Source: JAIBAJ01 sp965284645 (GTDB lineage: Bacteria; Bacteroidota; Bacteroidia; JAIBAJ01). From it: a DNA stretch of 64,000 nt. Numbering within the stretch: the stretch's first letter is position 1; every line of letters starts with the position of its first letter. The notes beneath the pieces are model-generated. The model saw only the letters and a list, made by a program, of their open reading frames with translations. It was not told where the DNA came from and did no database searches. A program made the translations under genes and the position numbers. The DNA lies in contig OZ260106.1 in NCBI GenBank assembly GCA_965284645.1, positions 4,340,001-4,404,000 on the forward strand, written 5' to 3'. Of the stretch, positions 63,701 to 64,000 are shown piece by piece.

Positions 63701-64000
63701 CTAGAACGGTAAATCGCCTCCCAGCTTGGTATCAGCTACCGCCGAAACTGGCTGACCATTGCCATTGGCAAAGGCGCCCGGAGTCCTGGTTAATGCTGCG
63801 ATTTCATCAGCAATAACCTCTGTTTGATAATGCTTCTTACCATCTTTGTCCTCCCACGTGCGTGTGCGAAGACGGCCTTGAACATACACCGATGAACCCT
63901 TTTTCAAGAACTTCTCCGCTACCTCGGCCAAATTGCGCCAAGCTACGATGTTGTGCCATTCGGTTTGATCATGCCAGTTACCACTCTTATCCTTATAACC
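63701..64000 (-). CDS. ssb: Single-stranded DNA-binding protein, C-terminal part (cut by window edge)
   Basis: The last 99 residues of SSB; the start is beyond the window. The OB-fold part WHNIVAWRNLAEVAEKFLKKGSSVYVQGRLRTRTWEDKDG is textbook SSB, and the end GGDLPF is the acidic tip that recruits partner proteins. It coats single-stranded DNA in replication and repair. In Bacteroidota ssb usually lies in a chromosomal housekeeping group (mutY, gld genes), which marks the chromosomal anchor of the array. SSB is also known to modulate folding of attC hairpins in Vibrio. Confidence 0.93.
   Translation of the reverse strand, partial: GYKDKSGNWHDQTEWHNIVAWRNLAEVAEKFLKKGSSVYVQGRLRTRTWEDKDGKKHYQTEVIADEIAALTRTPGAFANGNGQPVSAVADTKLGGDLPF

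Overview
Low-GC DNA from a member of the Bacteroidota. The evidence is a type IX secretion sorting tail on the secreted protein at 2763-4100, a CFI-box C-terminus at 27437-29176, a DUF6804-like protein and an ssb gene with a Bacteroidota-style tail. The window is almost wholly a chromosomal integron-like cassette array. I read 45 attC-like sites of 125-128 bp. Each starts TAAC and ends GTTA on the + strand, with an imperfect palindromic stem whose two arms co-vary between sites. The sites separate cassettes, and nearly every cassette gene is on the minus strand with its site just 3' of the gene.

Layout. The left edge (1-757) is the end of an IS91-like element; a second, complete copy lies at 32544-34863. 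The array runs from 758 to 62338. At its right end are a candidate attI (62339-62400), a tyrosine recombinase (62434-63540) and housekeeping DNA (3' part of ssb with its terminator). The recombinase has the R-K-HxxR-H-Y catalytic set but lacks the insertion that defines IntI. It is transcribed toward the array, the reverse of the usual integron layout.

Cargo is rich in defence and conflict genes: an Mrr-type endonuclease, two single-chain restriction-modification enzymes, a frameshifted HsdR_N-type nuclease, an SF1 helicase-nuclease with a membrane coiled-coil partner, MazF-like and HigBA-like toxin-antitoxin pairs, a HEPN-like protein, and an operon of an Hsp70-like protein, a membrane GrpE-like protein, a kinase-AAA fusion and TerB. 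Metabolic or membrane cargo includes a CDF transporter, SemiSWEET, GNAT and ICMT-like proteins and a glycosyltransferase-radical SAM fusion. Several cassettes recur as apparently identical copies: an 822-bp one four times, a 644-bp one three times, an 860-bp toxin-antitoxin one twice.

Two structures are not explained by known features. (1) Sixteen cassettes carry no gene and are instead long imperfect palindromes of about 400-480 bp with a GC-rich central hairpin. They form four unrelated-looking sequence families (A x5, B x8, C x2, D x1) with one architecture. (2) A hairpin of about 85 nt, with fully co-varying arms but invariant paired motifs (TCTTTT opposite AAATGT), occurs six times. One copy lies at each end of exactly the three largest defence-like cassettes. 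Neither fits any family I know. Together with the non-IntI recombinase they are the best candidates for something undescribed.
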